A stretch of DNA of 64,000 nucleotides from Caldalkalibacillus uzonensis. GTDB lineage: Bacteria; Bacillota; Bacilli; Caldalkalibacillales; Caldalkalibacillaceae. The translations under genes were made by a program, and so were the position numbers. The stretch lies in the NCBI RefSeq assembly GCF_030814135.1, contig NZ_JAUSUQ010000002.1, forward strand, positions 62,001-126,000, written 5' to 3'. Below the pieces are notes generated by a model. That model had not been told where the DNA came from, ran no database searches, and was given only the letters and a program-made list of their open reading frames with translations. Numbering within the stretch: the first letter of the stretch is position 1; every line of letters starts with the position of its first letter. Of the stretch, positions 35,610 through 44,730 are shown piece after piece.

Positions 35610-36953
35610 TTACAAACGTTTTTCTAAGGCTGCTTTTGCCTGCTCAAATCCCGGCTTGCCTAAGAGGGCAAACATGTTTTTCTTGTATGCTTCAACCCCT
35701 GGTTGGTCAAAGGGGTTAACCCCCAATAAATAACCGCTAATGCCGCATGCTTTTTCAAAGAAGTAAACCATATGTCCAAATGTAAAAGCGCTTAGCTCCG
35801 GCACGCGAATGACCAGATTGGGCACGCCTCCATCGGTATGGGCCAGCAAGGTGCCTTCAAATGCTTTTTGATTCACAAAATCCACTGTTTTCCCGGCCAG
35901 GTAGTTAAGTCCGTCCAAATTTTGCTCATCTTCTGGAATGGTTAATGGGTGACGGGGCCGCTCTACCTGGATCACGGTTTCAAATAGTTGGCGCATACCA
36001 TCTTGTATGTATTGGCCCATGGAATGCAGATCAGTAGAAAAATCGACGGCTGCAGGGTAGATGCCTTTACCGTCCTTGCCTTCACTTTCTCCAAACAGCT
36101 GCTTCCACCATTCGGCAAAATAATGCAGGGCCGGCTCATAGTTGACCAGGAGCTCAATCGTTTTGCCTTGGCGGTAAAGATCGTTGCGGATGGCAGCATA
36201 TTGGTAAGCAGGATTTTGTTCCAGATCGCTTTCAGCGTACTGATGCTGGGCTTCCCGGGCCCCGTTCAGCATGGCTTCAATATCAATGCCGGCTACAGCA
36301 ATAGGCAACAGACCCACCGCTGTCAACACAGAGTACCGTCCGCCGATATCATCCGGGACCACAAAAGTCTCATACCCTTTTTCAGTAGCCAGCTGTTTCA
36401 AAGCTCCCTTGGCTTTGTCAGTTGTGGCAAAAACACGCTCCTTGGCCCCTGCTTCCCCATATTTTTTCACCAAGAGATCATGGAACAGCCGGAAAGCAAT
36501 GGCAGGCTCGGTGGTGGTGCCAGACTTGGAAATGACATTGATTGAAAAATCCTTATCTTCCAGAATCTGCATCAATTCAACCATATAAGTGGAGCTGATA
36601 TGGTGACCCACAAAATAGATTTCCGGTGTTTGCCGCTTCTGTTTGGGCAACTGATTATAAAAGTGATGAGTCAGCATCTCGATGGCTGCTCTGGCACCCA
36701 GATAAGAGCCACCAATCCCTATCACAACTAACGCATCGGAGTTGGCTTGAATTTTCTTCGCTGCTAATTGGATGCGTTTAAACTCGTCACGGTCATAATT
36801 GGAAGGCCAGTCTACCCAGCCCAGAAACTCATGCCCTGCTCCGTTTTTTTCATGCAGCAAACGGTGGGCGGCTTCAACCAATGGCTGGTAGCAGGCTAGT
36901 GTATTCTCAGTTAAAAACGGCTTGGCTTTGCTGTAATCAAAGCTTAAAGTCAT
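35610..36953 (-). CDS. pgi: Glucose-6-phosphate isomerase
   Basis: Interconverts glucose 6-phosphate and fructose 6-phosphate, feeding pfkA in glycolysis. The 447-residue protein matches the Bacillus length. It has the sugar-phosphate site [11 protein letters not shown] near residue 80, the [10 protein letters not shown] motif near 140, the [14 protein letters not shown] signature near 205 and the catalytic His/Lys in the C-terminal third. AAGGAG precedes the ATG. It seems to stand alone between two unrelated genes. Confidence 0.97.
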   Translation of the reverse strand: MTLSFDYSKAKPFLTENTLACYQPLVEAAHRLLHEKNGAGHEFLGWVDWPSNYDRDEFKRIQLAAKKIQANSDALVVIGIGGSYLGARAAIEMLTHHFYNQLPKQKRQTPEIYFVGHHISSTYMVELMQILEDKDFSINVISKSGTTTEPAIAFRLFHDLLVKKYGEAGAKERVFATTDKAKGALKQLATEKGYETFVVPDDIGGRYSVLTAVGLLPIAVAGIDIEAMLNGAREAQHQYAESDLEQNPAYQYAAIRNDLYRQGKTIELLVNYEPALHYFAEWWKQLFGESEGKDGKGIYPAAVDFSTDLHSMGQYIQDGMRQLFETVIQVERPRHPLTIPEDEQNLDGLNYLAGKTVDFVNQKAFEGTLLAHTDGGVPNLVIRVPELSAFTFGHMVYFFEKACGISGYLLGVNPFDQPGVEAYKKNMFALLGKPGFEQAKAALEKRL

Positions 36954-37053
36954 GGTGGTCGACTCCTTCTTAGATTAGAGTGTCTATCTTTACTTTAGCG
37001 AAAAACAGCATAGAGTTCAATGCACAACAAAGGGTGGATAAGCCATTAACGCG

Positions 37054-38151
37054 CTAATTCACCGCTTCTCGGAAACTTAACCTCAACAGGCGGTCATCCC
37101 CAGGCTGCGGCTGCCCCCGGCCATCAGTATTATTGGTCAGCACATAAATGGTATGGCCGTCAATCAGGATATCCCGCAAGCGTCCCTCTCCGCTGAACAT
37201 AACCTCAGTATGGACATGCTCAATTTGAAACCAACGCACCTGTTCCCCCCTTAACCCAGCCATGAATAACCCTCTTTCATGAACTGCGAGCCCGGAAGGC
37301 GCCCAGGTGTTCTCACCGGAATGAAACAGCGGAGCCACCATGCCTTCTTGCTGCTTATCTCCTGTGATTTCCGGCCAGCCATAATTATTTCCGGATTCGA
37401 TTAGATTAATTTCATCATGCCCGCCCGGACCATGTTCCGAACTGTACAAGCGCTCACGTTCGTCCCAGGCCAGGCCTTGGGGGTTGCGATGTCCATAAGA
37501 GAAAACATAGGAATCAGGAAAAGGATTATCTTCCGGAACCGAGCCGTCCAGTTCCATGCGCAAAATTTTTCCGGCCAGATTGTTGAGGTCTTGAGCCCAT
37601 TCAGGAACGGCAGCATCACCGGTGGTCACATACAACTTCTCGTCCGGGCCAATCTTCATCCGGCCCCCGTTATGAATCGCCTCACCTGGGATCCCTTCCA
37701 GAAGCACCCGGCTCTCCACCCAGCGTGCCTTCTGTTGCTGAACTTCAATCACCCTGTTGAATAACGCCTCCCCCTCCCTGTAGGTATGGTAGACATAGGC
37801 AATCCTGCTCTTTTCAAAATCAGGGGCAAGGGCCAGTCCCAGCAGCCCGCCTTCCCCTTCATGGGCCACTTCCTTAGTGGTTTCCAGTGGCCAACGGCTC
37901 ACTTCCCCCTGATTGATCTCAACGATAGTCCCCGGCCGTTCGGTTATATAAAAACGGCCACCCCTGGTTTCCAAGGCCCAGGGAATGTTGAGATCGGTGG
38001 TCAACACCTCTTCCATTTCCAAGTGCAGGGAGGGTGCTCCATTCTCTTTTTCTTCGTGAAGATCAAATCCGCCAAAAAGTCTGGTCACAGTTACAATACT
38101 GATCACGAGTACAAGGCTGATCACGAGTAAGAGGGACAATCGGTTTTTAAT
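37054..38151 (-). CDS. PQQ-dependent sugar dehydrogenase-like protein (probable ATT start)
   Basis: A membrane-anchored six-bladed beta-propeller of the glucose/sorbosone dehydrogenase family. The TM anchor is near residues 5-24, then NIPWALETRGGRFYITERPG, GEGGLLGLALAPDF, HNGGRMKIGPDEKLYVTTGD, YGHRNPQGLAWDE, HGPGGHDEINLIESGNNYGWPE. The catalytic His is in the HNGGRM motif. I place the start at an ATT codon (38149-38151), giving 365 residues, because GGAGGTG lies exactly 7 bases upstream and it adds K-N-R before the hydrophobic anchor. The only other in-frame candidate is a TTG at 38139, 19 bases from that element. It overlaps the end of yhaN by 31 bases. Confidence 0.8.
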   Translation of the reverse strand: MKNRLSLLLVISLVLVISIVTVTRLFGGFDLHEEKENGAPSLHLEMEEVLTTDLNIPWALETRGGRFYITERPGTIVEINQGEVSRWPLETTKEVAHEGEGGLLGLALAPDFEKSRIAYVYHTYREGEALFNRVIEVQQQKARWVESRVLLEGIPGEAIHNGGRMKIGPDEKLYVTTGDAAVPEWAQDLNNLAGKILRMELDGSVPEDNPFPDSYVFSYGHRNPQGLAWDERERLYSSEHGPGGHDEINLIESGNNYGWPEITGDKQQEGMVAPLFHSGENTWAPSGLAVHERGLFMAGLRGEQVRWFQIEHVHTEVMFSGEGRLRDILIDGHTIYVLTNNTDGRGQPQPGDDRLLRLSFREAVN

Positions 38152-40700
38152 TGGAGAACACCTCCTGCATCTTGAAACGATGCTTGCACACGCTGAAGAA
38201 TGTGATCATGGCAGGTAAACAAAATCACCTGATGGGTGTCACAGAGTTCCTTCACCCCTTGCAAAATGGCTTCAAGCCGCCGGTCATCACAGTTGACAAA
38301 TGGATCATCCATGATCACCGGCAATTGCACATGACGGCCAAACTCCCGAATAAAGGCGAAGCGTAAAGCCAGATAAAGCTGTTCTTGGGTCCCTTGACTC
38401 AAGTGCGTAACCGGCAGCCGTTCGTCATCTTGGCGCACGGCGATCAGCTCGCGCTGTCCCAGGGGTGCAATGATGCGGGTGTATCGTCCCAGTGTCATCT
38501 GGCTGAAAAAACGGCTGGCTTCTTTTAGCACCGCAGGCTGTCGCTCTTGTTCATACTGGTATCTAGCCTCGCGGCATAAATGCCCAGCCATGGCCAAAAT
38601 GGCCCACTCTCTGGCCATCTGGTTTAAACGCGCCTTTTTTTCCTCAAATACTTGCACTTTGCGGGTCAATGTTTCCTCAGATTCAAGCTCTCTCAGTTTG
38701 GACTGCATTTGACCCATTTTTGTTGCCAAAGCTTCAATATGTTTCAGGTTGGCCTCCAGTTTCATTTTTGTAGCAGACAGCCGCTCTTCTATCTGCTGCT
38801 CAGAAAGTGCCTGCAGCCGTTCGTCCAGTTGTGACACAGAGATATTTAAGCTTAACGCCACTTGTTCATATTGCCTTTGCGATTGTTCCAAGTTTATTAA
38901 CAACTTCTCCTTTGCCTGCTCTTTCTCCTTTTCTTGTTCTATCTTTTCAGCTATCATGTCCAACCACATGACAGGGGTGATGTCTTCAATGCTGTGATCC
39001 ACGGCTCGGGCCAACTCCCGCACCTTCTCTTCCCAGTCGGCCACCTCCTCCTGAATCTGCTGAAGCCGCTCTTTAATCCGTTCCATTTGTCTCTGTTCCT
39101 GTTGAATCTCTTCTAATTTTTTCAGTAAATCGGGCACTCTTTCGGCGGAGAGGGAGTGGGGCCAGCCTAACCGCACCAGCCATGCCGTCCACTCTTGATG
39201 ACTTTGTTGCGCCTGGCGCTCAAGTCGAGCTTTTTTTTCTTCCAGATAAGCAAGCTGATCTTGGGCCACGGCCAACTCATGGCCCATTTGTTTCAGATAA
39301 CGGTCCGAATTCCTATAGATGTGTTCCAGTTGATCCTCTACTGCAGACACGACACGCTTGGTGAGAGCGTACCGCTTCCTTTGCTGTTGATAGCCCAGGA
39401 AAAGCATGGCTACAAGCCCGGACAAGGTGAGCACCGCCACAGCCGGTGAGTCAAAAACAACCCATATCGCAACCGGTAGCGCTAACGTGATCAAGCATCC
39501 GATCAGCCATTCTCTTGGTGAGCTTGACCGATGCTGGGCTTTGTTTTGTTCCCAGCGCTGTTGCAGCTGTTCTTCCAGCGCCTCCTTTTCTTGCTGCCAG
39601 ACGGCCGTCAGGCGGTTCACCTTCTGCTCTTCTTCCTCCCTGCGACTCTCCACTCGCCTGTATTCATTCTCTATTTCTTCCAACCTGGCGGCCTGTTCCA
39701 ACAGCTGATCTTGAACCCTTAGCGATAAGTCAAGTTCCATGATGCGTTCCAAACGCCACTCCGGCCCCAGTAGCCGTACTCGCTGATCGATGCGGTCTGC
39801 TTTGTCTGCCAGCTGTGCCTTTAACTGCCTCTCCTCTTCTACTTTTTCTGCCACAATTGTCTTTTGCATGAGCAACGTCTGAAAACGTTCCTCATGGGGA
39901 AGAAAGCAAAAGGGAGGCATACGCTCAATCTGCCGTTCAAGGTGATGCATATCCTCTTTTACCTGTTGAGCCTTTTCTAATGCCTCCAGCTCTCGTTGCT
40001 CTCGCTCTAATCGTTTCCGTTCTTGGCGTAGCCCTTCCAAGTCCGTTTCCATCTGCTTTACATCTTCTCTTAAGGGGGTATAAGCTTTCATTCTGTTTTT
40101 CAAGGTTTGAATCTCTTTCTCTTCTTGGGCCAATGAAAGCAGCAATTGGTTTATTTTTGGCTTAGTTGCCCGGGGGCGAAACCACTCGTCCCGTCTTTTA
40201 TTTAACTCTTGTTCAAGCCGAAAAAGGTCAATTCCCCTTGTACCCATCGCAGCTGAATAAAGATAGCTGTTGATTTCGTCGGTCTGCAAATTCTCCAGCC
40301 GTCCCAAATCTTGATGGGAAAAAGCAAAAATCGCTTCAAACAACACCGGAGAGATGTGGCCCAATAGAGCCCGCAACTCATGTTCAGATGCTTGCCGCCC
40401 ATCGATTTGAACGGCAATTTGTCCTTTTTTGGGAGGGGTGTGCCTGGATATACGAACGGGCCGCCCTTCATGCACAAAGTGAAGCGTCCCCCCCATATGG
40501 CCACCCTGTAAAGGTTGATAAGGATCAATTCCTCTTTCCACAAACCCGAACAGGACGGAGCGGATAAAGGAATGGAGGGTTGATTTGCCCGTTTCGTTGG
40601 GGCCATAGATGACGGTCAAAGGATGGCTGAAAGCTTCTTTGGTTATACTTAGTTGCTCATAGTGACCATAGTGGTCAATATGGATCCCTGTTAGTTTCAT
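38121..40700 (-). CDS. yhaN: SMC/SbcC-like ATPase YhaN
   Basis: An 859-residue AAA ATPase of the RecN/SbcC-like class. Walker A GPNETGKST is at residues 33-41. Long coiled coils (about 185-390 and 445-700) are interrupted near 400-440 by two hydrophobic helices, a feature of YhaN. The signature THLSQGTQEQLYLALR and Walker B VIMDDPFVNCDD lie near the C-terminus. With YhaO it resembles SbcCD and is taken as a DNA-repair nuclease complex tethered to the membrane. It overlaps yhaO by 4 bases (ATGA) and is about 100 residues shorter than the B. subtilis protein. Confidence 0.9.
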   Translation of the reverse strand: MKLTGIHIDHYGHYEQLSITKEAFSHPLTVIYGPNETGKSTLHSFIRSVLFGFVERGIDPYQPLQGGHMGGTLHFVHEGRPVRISRHTPPKKGQIAVQIDGRQASEHELRALLGHISPVLFEAIFAFSHQDLGRLENLQTDEINSYLYSAAMGTRGIDLFRLEQELNKRRDEWFRPRATKPKINQLLLSLAQEEKEIQTLKNRMKAYTPLREDVKQMETDLEGLRQERKRLEREQRELEALEKAQQVKEDMHHLERQIERMPPFCFLPHEERFQTLLMQKTIVAEKVEEERQLKAQLADKADRIDQRVRLLGPEWRLERIMELDLSLRVQDQLLEQAARLEEIENEYRRVESRREEEEQKVNRLTAVWQQEKEALEEQLQQRWEQNKAQHRSSSPREWLIGCLITLALPVAIWVVFDSPAVAVLTLSGLVAMLFLGYQQQRKRYALTKRVVSAVEDQLEHIYRNSDRYLKQMGHELAVAQDQLAYLEEKKARLERQAQQSHQEWTAWLVRLGWPHSLSAERVPDLLKKLEEIQQEQRQMERIKERLQQIQEEVADWEEKVRELARAVDHSIEDITPVMWLDMIAEKIEQEKEKEQAKEKLLINLEQSQRQYEQVALSLNISVSQLDERLQALSEQQIEERLSATKMKLEANLKHIEALATKMGQMQSKLRELESEETLTRKVQVFEEKKARLNQMAREWAILAMAGHLCREARYQYEQERQPAVLKEASRFFSQMTLGRYTRIIAPLGQRELIAVRQDDERLPVTHLSQGTQEQLYLALRFAFIREFGRHVQLPVIMDDPFVNCDDRRLEAILQGVKELCDTHQVILFTCHDHILQRVQASFQDAGGVLQLKTDCPSYS

Positions 40701-41962
40701 TGAGCTGTTCCTCCCCGTCCACGAGCAAAAATGAGCTGTTCAGCCTCACTTAGTAATGCCTTCTTCTCCTCCCTGCTTAAGGGATCTAAGTACTTTTTGG
40801 CCTTATGGTGTCCAAACAAGTCTTTCAACTGTTCCTCCATCACGGCCTGCAAACGTAACTCATCCCCTACATATTGATCAACAATCTCTAAAAGATCGGC
40901 ATAAATGGTTTCACTTTGCTTCCAATCCTTCCTGTCATAGGAAGGTTGCCCCCTAAACTGAAACGACTCAGGCCATACCACCTTCTCCTGAATAAGCTCT
41001 TGTTCCCGCCACACTTCCAATAATTCCTCCCTCACTTCCGCCACGGATAACTCCTTGGCTAAGGGAGTCATCCCTGTACCGATCAGCCGGCACATACACA
41101 TGTCAACGTCTTCCCGGTGACGCAAATGATCACGCAGCTCTGCCGTACGTTCCACGACATCATCCAGGTGCTGGGCTCCAGAGAGATCCAGCTCATGTTC
41201 CTCCCAGCGGACGGCGCTGGCTGTATGGAAGTGAAGCTGTACACGCTTGTTATCATCCACCTCCACTACATAAAACCCTTTTTTTCCTTGCTCCCTGATA
41301 TGCCGGCCTTGCAGGTTGCCTGGATAGACAATGTATGGATCCTCGTGGATGATTTGCCGCGTATGCACATGGCCCAGTGCCCAGTAATCCATTCCCGCCC
41401 GGAGCAAATCCTGTTTGGAGCAGGGGGCATAAGGTTCATGCTCCTCTCTCCCGTCACAGTTGGTATGTAAAAGTCCGATGGCAAACGGCTCCTCTGCCCT
41501 GCGCTCAAAGTGCTGAGCCAGGTTGTCTGTCACTCTTGCTGTTTTGTAACTGATGCCATAGATAGAGGCCACCAGCTGTCCGCCCTTGTTGTATGATACT
41601 CGTTCCACCTGATCAGCTGAAAAAACGTGCACATTGAGAGGCCAGTTGAAAGCCTGATACCGGCCGTCAAGGGGATCGTGATTACCGTGGACGACAAAGA
41701 CACGTATGTTTTCAGCAGCCAGTTTTTCCAAGCCCTGTCTAAAACGGTGCTGAGCCTGCACACTCGGATTGGAAGAATCAAAAATATCTCCGGCGATAAG
41801 AATAAAGTCCACTTTTTCTCTCATTGCCACATTGACCAATCTGTCAAATGCAAGATAGGTTGAGTCCTTTATCTTAAGATAAATCTCTTGTGGTAAATGG
41901 GACAGCCCCTTGAAAGGACTGCCCAGATGCAAATCAGCTGAATGGATAAATTTAAGTGTCAT
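40697..41962 (-). CDS. yhaO: DNA repair exonuclease YhaO (SbcD/Mre11-like)
   Basis: A 421-residue metallophosphoesterase nuclease. The metal-site motifs are visible in order: SADLHLGSPF (residues about 7-16), AGDIFD, HGNHDP and GHVHTRQ. The C-terminal part is the capping and partner-binding region. It pairs with YhaN like SbcD with SbcC. Start is the ATG at 41962 with GGTGA 5 bases upstream; the frame extends further without support. It is divergent from the small gene and ger operon to the right. Confidence 0.92.
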   Translation of the reverse strand: MTLKFIHSADLHLGSPFKGLSHLPQEIYLKIKDSTYLAFDRLVNVAMREKVDFILIAGDIFDSSNPSVQAQHRFRQGLEKLAAENIRVFVVHGNHDPLDGRYQAFNWPLNVHVFSADQVERVSYNKGGQLVASIYGISYKTARVTDNLAQHFERRAEEPFAIGLLHTNCDGREEHEPYAPCSKQDLLRAGMDYWALGHVHTRQIIHEDPYIVYPGNLQGRHIREQGKKGFYVVEVDDNKRVQLHFHTASAVRWEEHELDLSGAQHLDDVVERTAELRDHLRHREDVDMCMCRLIGTGMTPLAKELSVAEVREELLEVWREQELIQEKVVWPESFQFRGQPSYDRKDWKQSETIYADLLEIVDQYVGDELRLQAVMEEQLKDLFGHHKAKKYLDPLSREEKKALLSEAEQLIFARGRGGTAQ

Positions 41963-42080
41963 CACTATCACCCGTGTTGTGAATAATGAACTGTCCAGAT
42001 ACCTCTCCCGATGCATATTCGGCTCTTTTTGTGCAATAACTAAACTAATCGTTCAACCAATAAATTGTCGGAGGAGAGCC

Positions 42081-42284
42081 ATGTTAGAAGAGTTAAGCAA
42101 CCGCATTCTGGGGTTTATGCCCGAACGATCCGTTTTATGGTCAGCACTAGGAACATTTCTCATCTCCGTTACCGTTCAATATACCACCAAATGGTTAAAG
42201 AACAAAGCCATTTTGCCTTGGATGAGAGAAGATAATCTAAAAAGAAGGGAGGAAATTATACAAGAGTTTCACGAGCACAGATAA
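42081..42284 (+). CDS. Small membrane protein upstream of germinant receptor operon
   Basis: A 67-residue protein with one membrane helix (about 19-36) and a charged C-terminal half (EDNLKRREEIIQEF). GGAGGAG lies 4 bases before the ATG. It is followed after 86 bases by the gerB-type gene on the same strand, so it may be the first gene of the germination operon. Some ger operons carry a small fourth 'D' subunit; those usually have two helices, so this resemblance is only suggestive. Confidence 0.65.
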   Translation: MLEELSNRILGFMPERSVLWSALGTFLISVTVQYTTKWLKNKAILPWMREDNLKRREEIIQEFHEHR

Positions 42285-42370
42285 ACTAGGCGCTTGGACC
42301 ATCTCACCATTTCCCGATTTTGAGGAGTTACCTGGTCCGTTTATTCAAAGAAAGAATGGGTGTTTCAATC

Positions 42371-43474
42371 ATGAGTAACCAGTTCAACTACAAAATCAGT
42401 TCCCTTGAGATGTCCATCTCAATCATGGCCATGTGTCTCGGTATAGCTGTATTTGTGCTGCCCCGCGCATTAGCCGAGACAATGAATTCTCCCGACGGCT
42501 GGATGTCGATTATGATTAGCGGTTTGACTGTGGCTGGCCTGGTGACACTTTATACCCGCTTACAGCGTCACTTTCCTGGACAAACGCTAATGGGATATTT
42601 GCGTCAGGGAACCCTTGGAAAGTGGTGGGCCATGTTGATGGGTATGGCCTATGTCCTTTATTTTTTATCTAATGCTGCATATGTCGTGCGTACCTTGGTC
42701 TTTATGGTGCGGATGTATGCCCTGGACCGAACGCCCTCTGAAGCCATCGCCAGTCTGTTTTTGTTATCCACAACCTATGCCGTATCCAAAGGATTACAAG
42801 GCATTATCCACTTAAATCTTTTGTTTCTTCCCATCACACTCTTCATTGGACTGGGTATTCTTTGCTTTAATATTCCTTCGATGGAGCTTTCCAACCTCCT
42901 TCCTGTTTTAGGTGAAGGAGTATCACCGATCCTTAACGGAGTAAAGGAAACGATTGTTGCTTTTTTGGGCATTGAAATTATTTTCTTTTTCATGGCACAT
43001 ATGACCTCCAACCATCTGCGTGCCACTCCCTTAAATAGCGGCGTCTTCCTGCTTACTTTGGTATATGTGATGGTCACGGTGATGAGCTACGCTGTATTTT
43101 CTTTGGAGACTGTGAAAGTGATTACCTTCCCTACTATCGAATTAGCAAAAGAAGTAGAGGTACCGGGCGGCTTTTTTGAACGTCTGGAATCGTTAATGAT
43201 CACCATATGGATCATGACCATTTTTAACACTGTGACCATGGCCAAGTTCTTGACGGTCACCATCATAAATGATCAATTCTTGCCACATACTAAAGTGGCC
43301 TGGCTTCCGTCCCTGATCGCCTTTGTTATATTCATCATCGCTTTTATTCCTGATTCTATTACTGAACTGTTTACTTTTAGCGAATGGGTGGGCTGGATGG
43401 GAGCAGCTCTCTATTTCTTGGGGCTGGGAAGTGGTTATGTGAGCGTATGGATGCGTAAAAAAACAGCAACATGA
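42371..43474 (+). CDS. Spore germination protein, GerB family (GerAB/YndE-type)
   Basis: A 367-residue integral membrane protein of the APC-like endospore germination permease family with about ten helices. It carries the family N-terminus (KISSLEMSISIMAM) and a conserved S-N-A-A-Y-V-V-R segment in helix 3. GerB subunits form the germinant-binding part of nutrient receptors in the inner spore membrane. I use the ATG at 42371 by family alignment; only a weak GGGTG precedes it, and upstream in-frame starts (TTG 42320, ATG 42356) are possible. Its stop overlaps the next frame (ATGA). Confidence 0.88.
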   Translation: MSNQFNYKISSLEMSISIMAMCLGIAVFVLPRALAETMNSPDGWMSIMISGLTVAGLVTLYTRLQRHFPGQTLMGYLRQGTLGKWWAMLMGMAYVLYFLSNAAYVVRTLVFMVRMYALDRTPSEAIASLFLLSTTYAVSKGLQGIIHLNLLFLPITLFIGLGILCFNIPSMELSNLLPVLGEGVSPILNGVKETIVAFLGIEIIFFFMAHMTSNHLRATPLNSGVFLLTLVYVMVTVMSYAVFSLETVKVITFPTIELAKEVEVPGGFFERLESLMITIWIMTIFNTVTMAKFLTVTIINDQFLPHTKVAWLPSLIAFVIFIIAFIPDSITELFTFSEWVGWMGAALYFLGLGSGYVSVWMRKKTAT

Positions 43475-43491
43475 CAGAGGGATCAAGACAA

Positions 43492-44700
43492 ATGAGAAAA
43501 GGACTTGTGGTAGTACTGTTAATCTGCCTGGTGTTAAGCGGGTGCTGGGATCGAAGGGAAATTGAAGAGATCGGATTTGTGATGGCTGTTGCCTTTGATC
43601 CCAGTCGCGATCAGGAGCGGTTGGCACGTGAGGCAGAGCAGGAAACGAGAACGCCTGTCCATGAACACGATAGGCGTTTTAGCGCCACTTTTCAAGTGGC
43701 CATCCCCAGCCAGTTGACGCAGTCAACTGAAGGGCCTCGCAATGGCCTTCAACCTTTTTTTAACATCACCGCTTCTGATCTGACCAACTTTAAAATAGGG
43801 CGTAATCTTGCCTCAAGACGAAGCCGTATCATGAACTATGAGCATCTAAAAGTCATCCTTATTAATGAGGAGCTGGCGCGCCAAGGCTTGTTGGAACACT
43901 TGATTGATTTTTATATACGTGATCATGAAATGCGGCGCAGAACACACATTTTAATTACCAAAGGAGAGGCCCGGAGCATTTTGGAAGACAAGCTGCCTTT
44001 GGAAGATATGCCTGCTCTCTCCATCGAGATGACCGACGAAAATTATACGAGGGTCCTCGAATCCATCGAACCCACCGAAATCGGGGATGTGTCCGCCAGA
44101 GTGCTTGGACAGGAAAGTTATCTTATTTCCCGCATCACCAAAGGGGAAAAGGGGGACTTGAAAGTTGCAGGAGCAGCGGTGTTCCTGGGAAAAACAAACC
44201 AGATGGTGGGCTGGCTGGGCGAAGAAGATGTAAAAGGATATAACTGGATCATGGGCAACGCGAAGAACGGTGTATTAGAGACGGAATATGAACAAGGTCA
44301 TATGATTGTTTTTGAGACCGATAAGATGAGTACCAAAGTGACCTACGAACGCCATCAAGAGATAAACCGGTTTCACGTCGAGATCAGGGCTGAAGGTTCC
44401 CTGGGTGAAAGCTGGTTGCATCAGATTGAGATTAATGATGAACAAAACATAAGAAAACTTGAACAGTCTGTGGCCAAGAAAATTGAAGAACAAGCCAGTC
44501 GTGTCCTCCACAAAATGCAAACAGAGTTTTATACAGATATCTTTCAATTAGGACAAAAAATAAAGCAAAACGATTATGCTTACTGGAAACATATTAAGGA
44601 GAACTGGGACGGAGAGAACGGAGAATTCCGCAAGGCTGAAGTGGATATCACAGCCAAAGTGCGAATCCGGCATTATATGCTTAATGAGCGTCTGGATTAA
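43492..44700 (+). CDS. Spore germination lipoprotein, Ger(x)C family
   Basis: A 402-residue lipoprotein: signal peptide with LVLSGC, Cys18 as lipid site, followed by the hallmark WDRREIEEIGFVMA of GerC subunits. The three-domain C-terminal part includes RTHILITKGEARSIL. It is the outer-leaflet C subunit of a nutrient germinant receptor. I start at the ATG at 43492 (AGAGGG 10 bases upstream). The ATG at 43471, overlapping gerB, has no ribosome binding site but could work by coupling. Confidence 0.9.
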   Translation: MRKGLVVVLLICLVLSGCWDRREIEEIGFVMAVAFDPSRDQERLAREAEQETRTPVHEHDRRFSATFQVAIPSQLTQSTEGPRNGLQPFFNITASDLTNFKIGRNLASRRSRIMNYEHLKVILINEELARQGLLEHLIDFYIRDHEMRRRTHILITKGEARSILEDKLPLEDMPALSIEMTDENYTRVLESIEPTEIGDVSARVLGQESYLISRITKGEKGDLKVAGAAVFLGKTNQMVGWLGEEDVKGYNWIMGNAKNGVLETEYEQGHMIVFETDKMSTKVTYERHQEINRFHVEIRAEGSLGESWLHQIEINDEQNIRKLEQSVAKKIEEQASRVLHKMQTEFYTDIFQLGQKIKQNDYAYWKHIKENWDGENGEFRKAEVDITAKVRIRHYMLNERLD

Positions 44701-44730
44701 CGGACATAAACGGAGCAGGGAGGTGATTAA

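Noticed and set aside
42012-42047. Sigma-G promoter before the germination operon
   Set aside because: A GCATA element exists, but the -10 candidates match only 4-5 of 7 bases or have wrong spacing.
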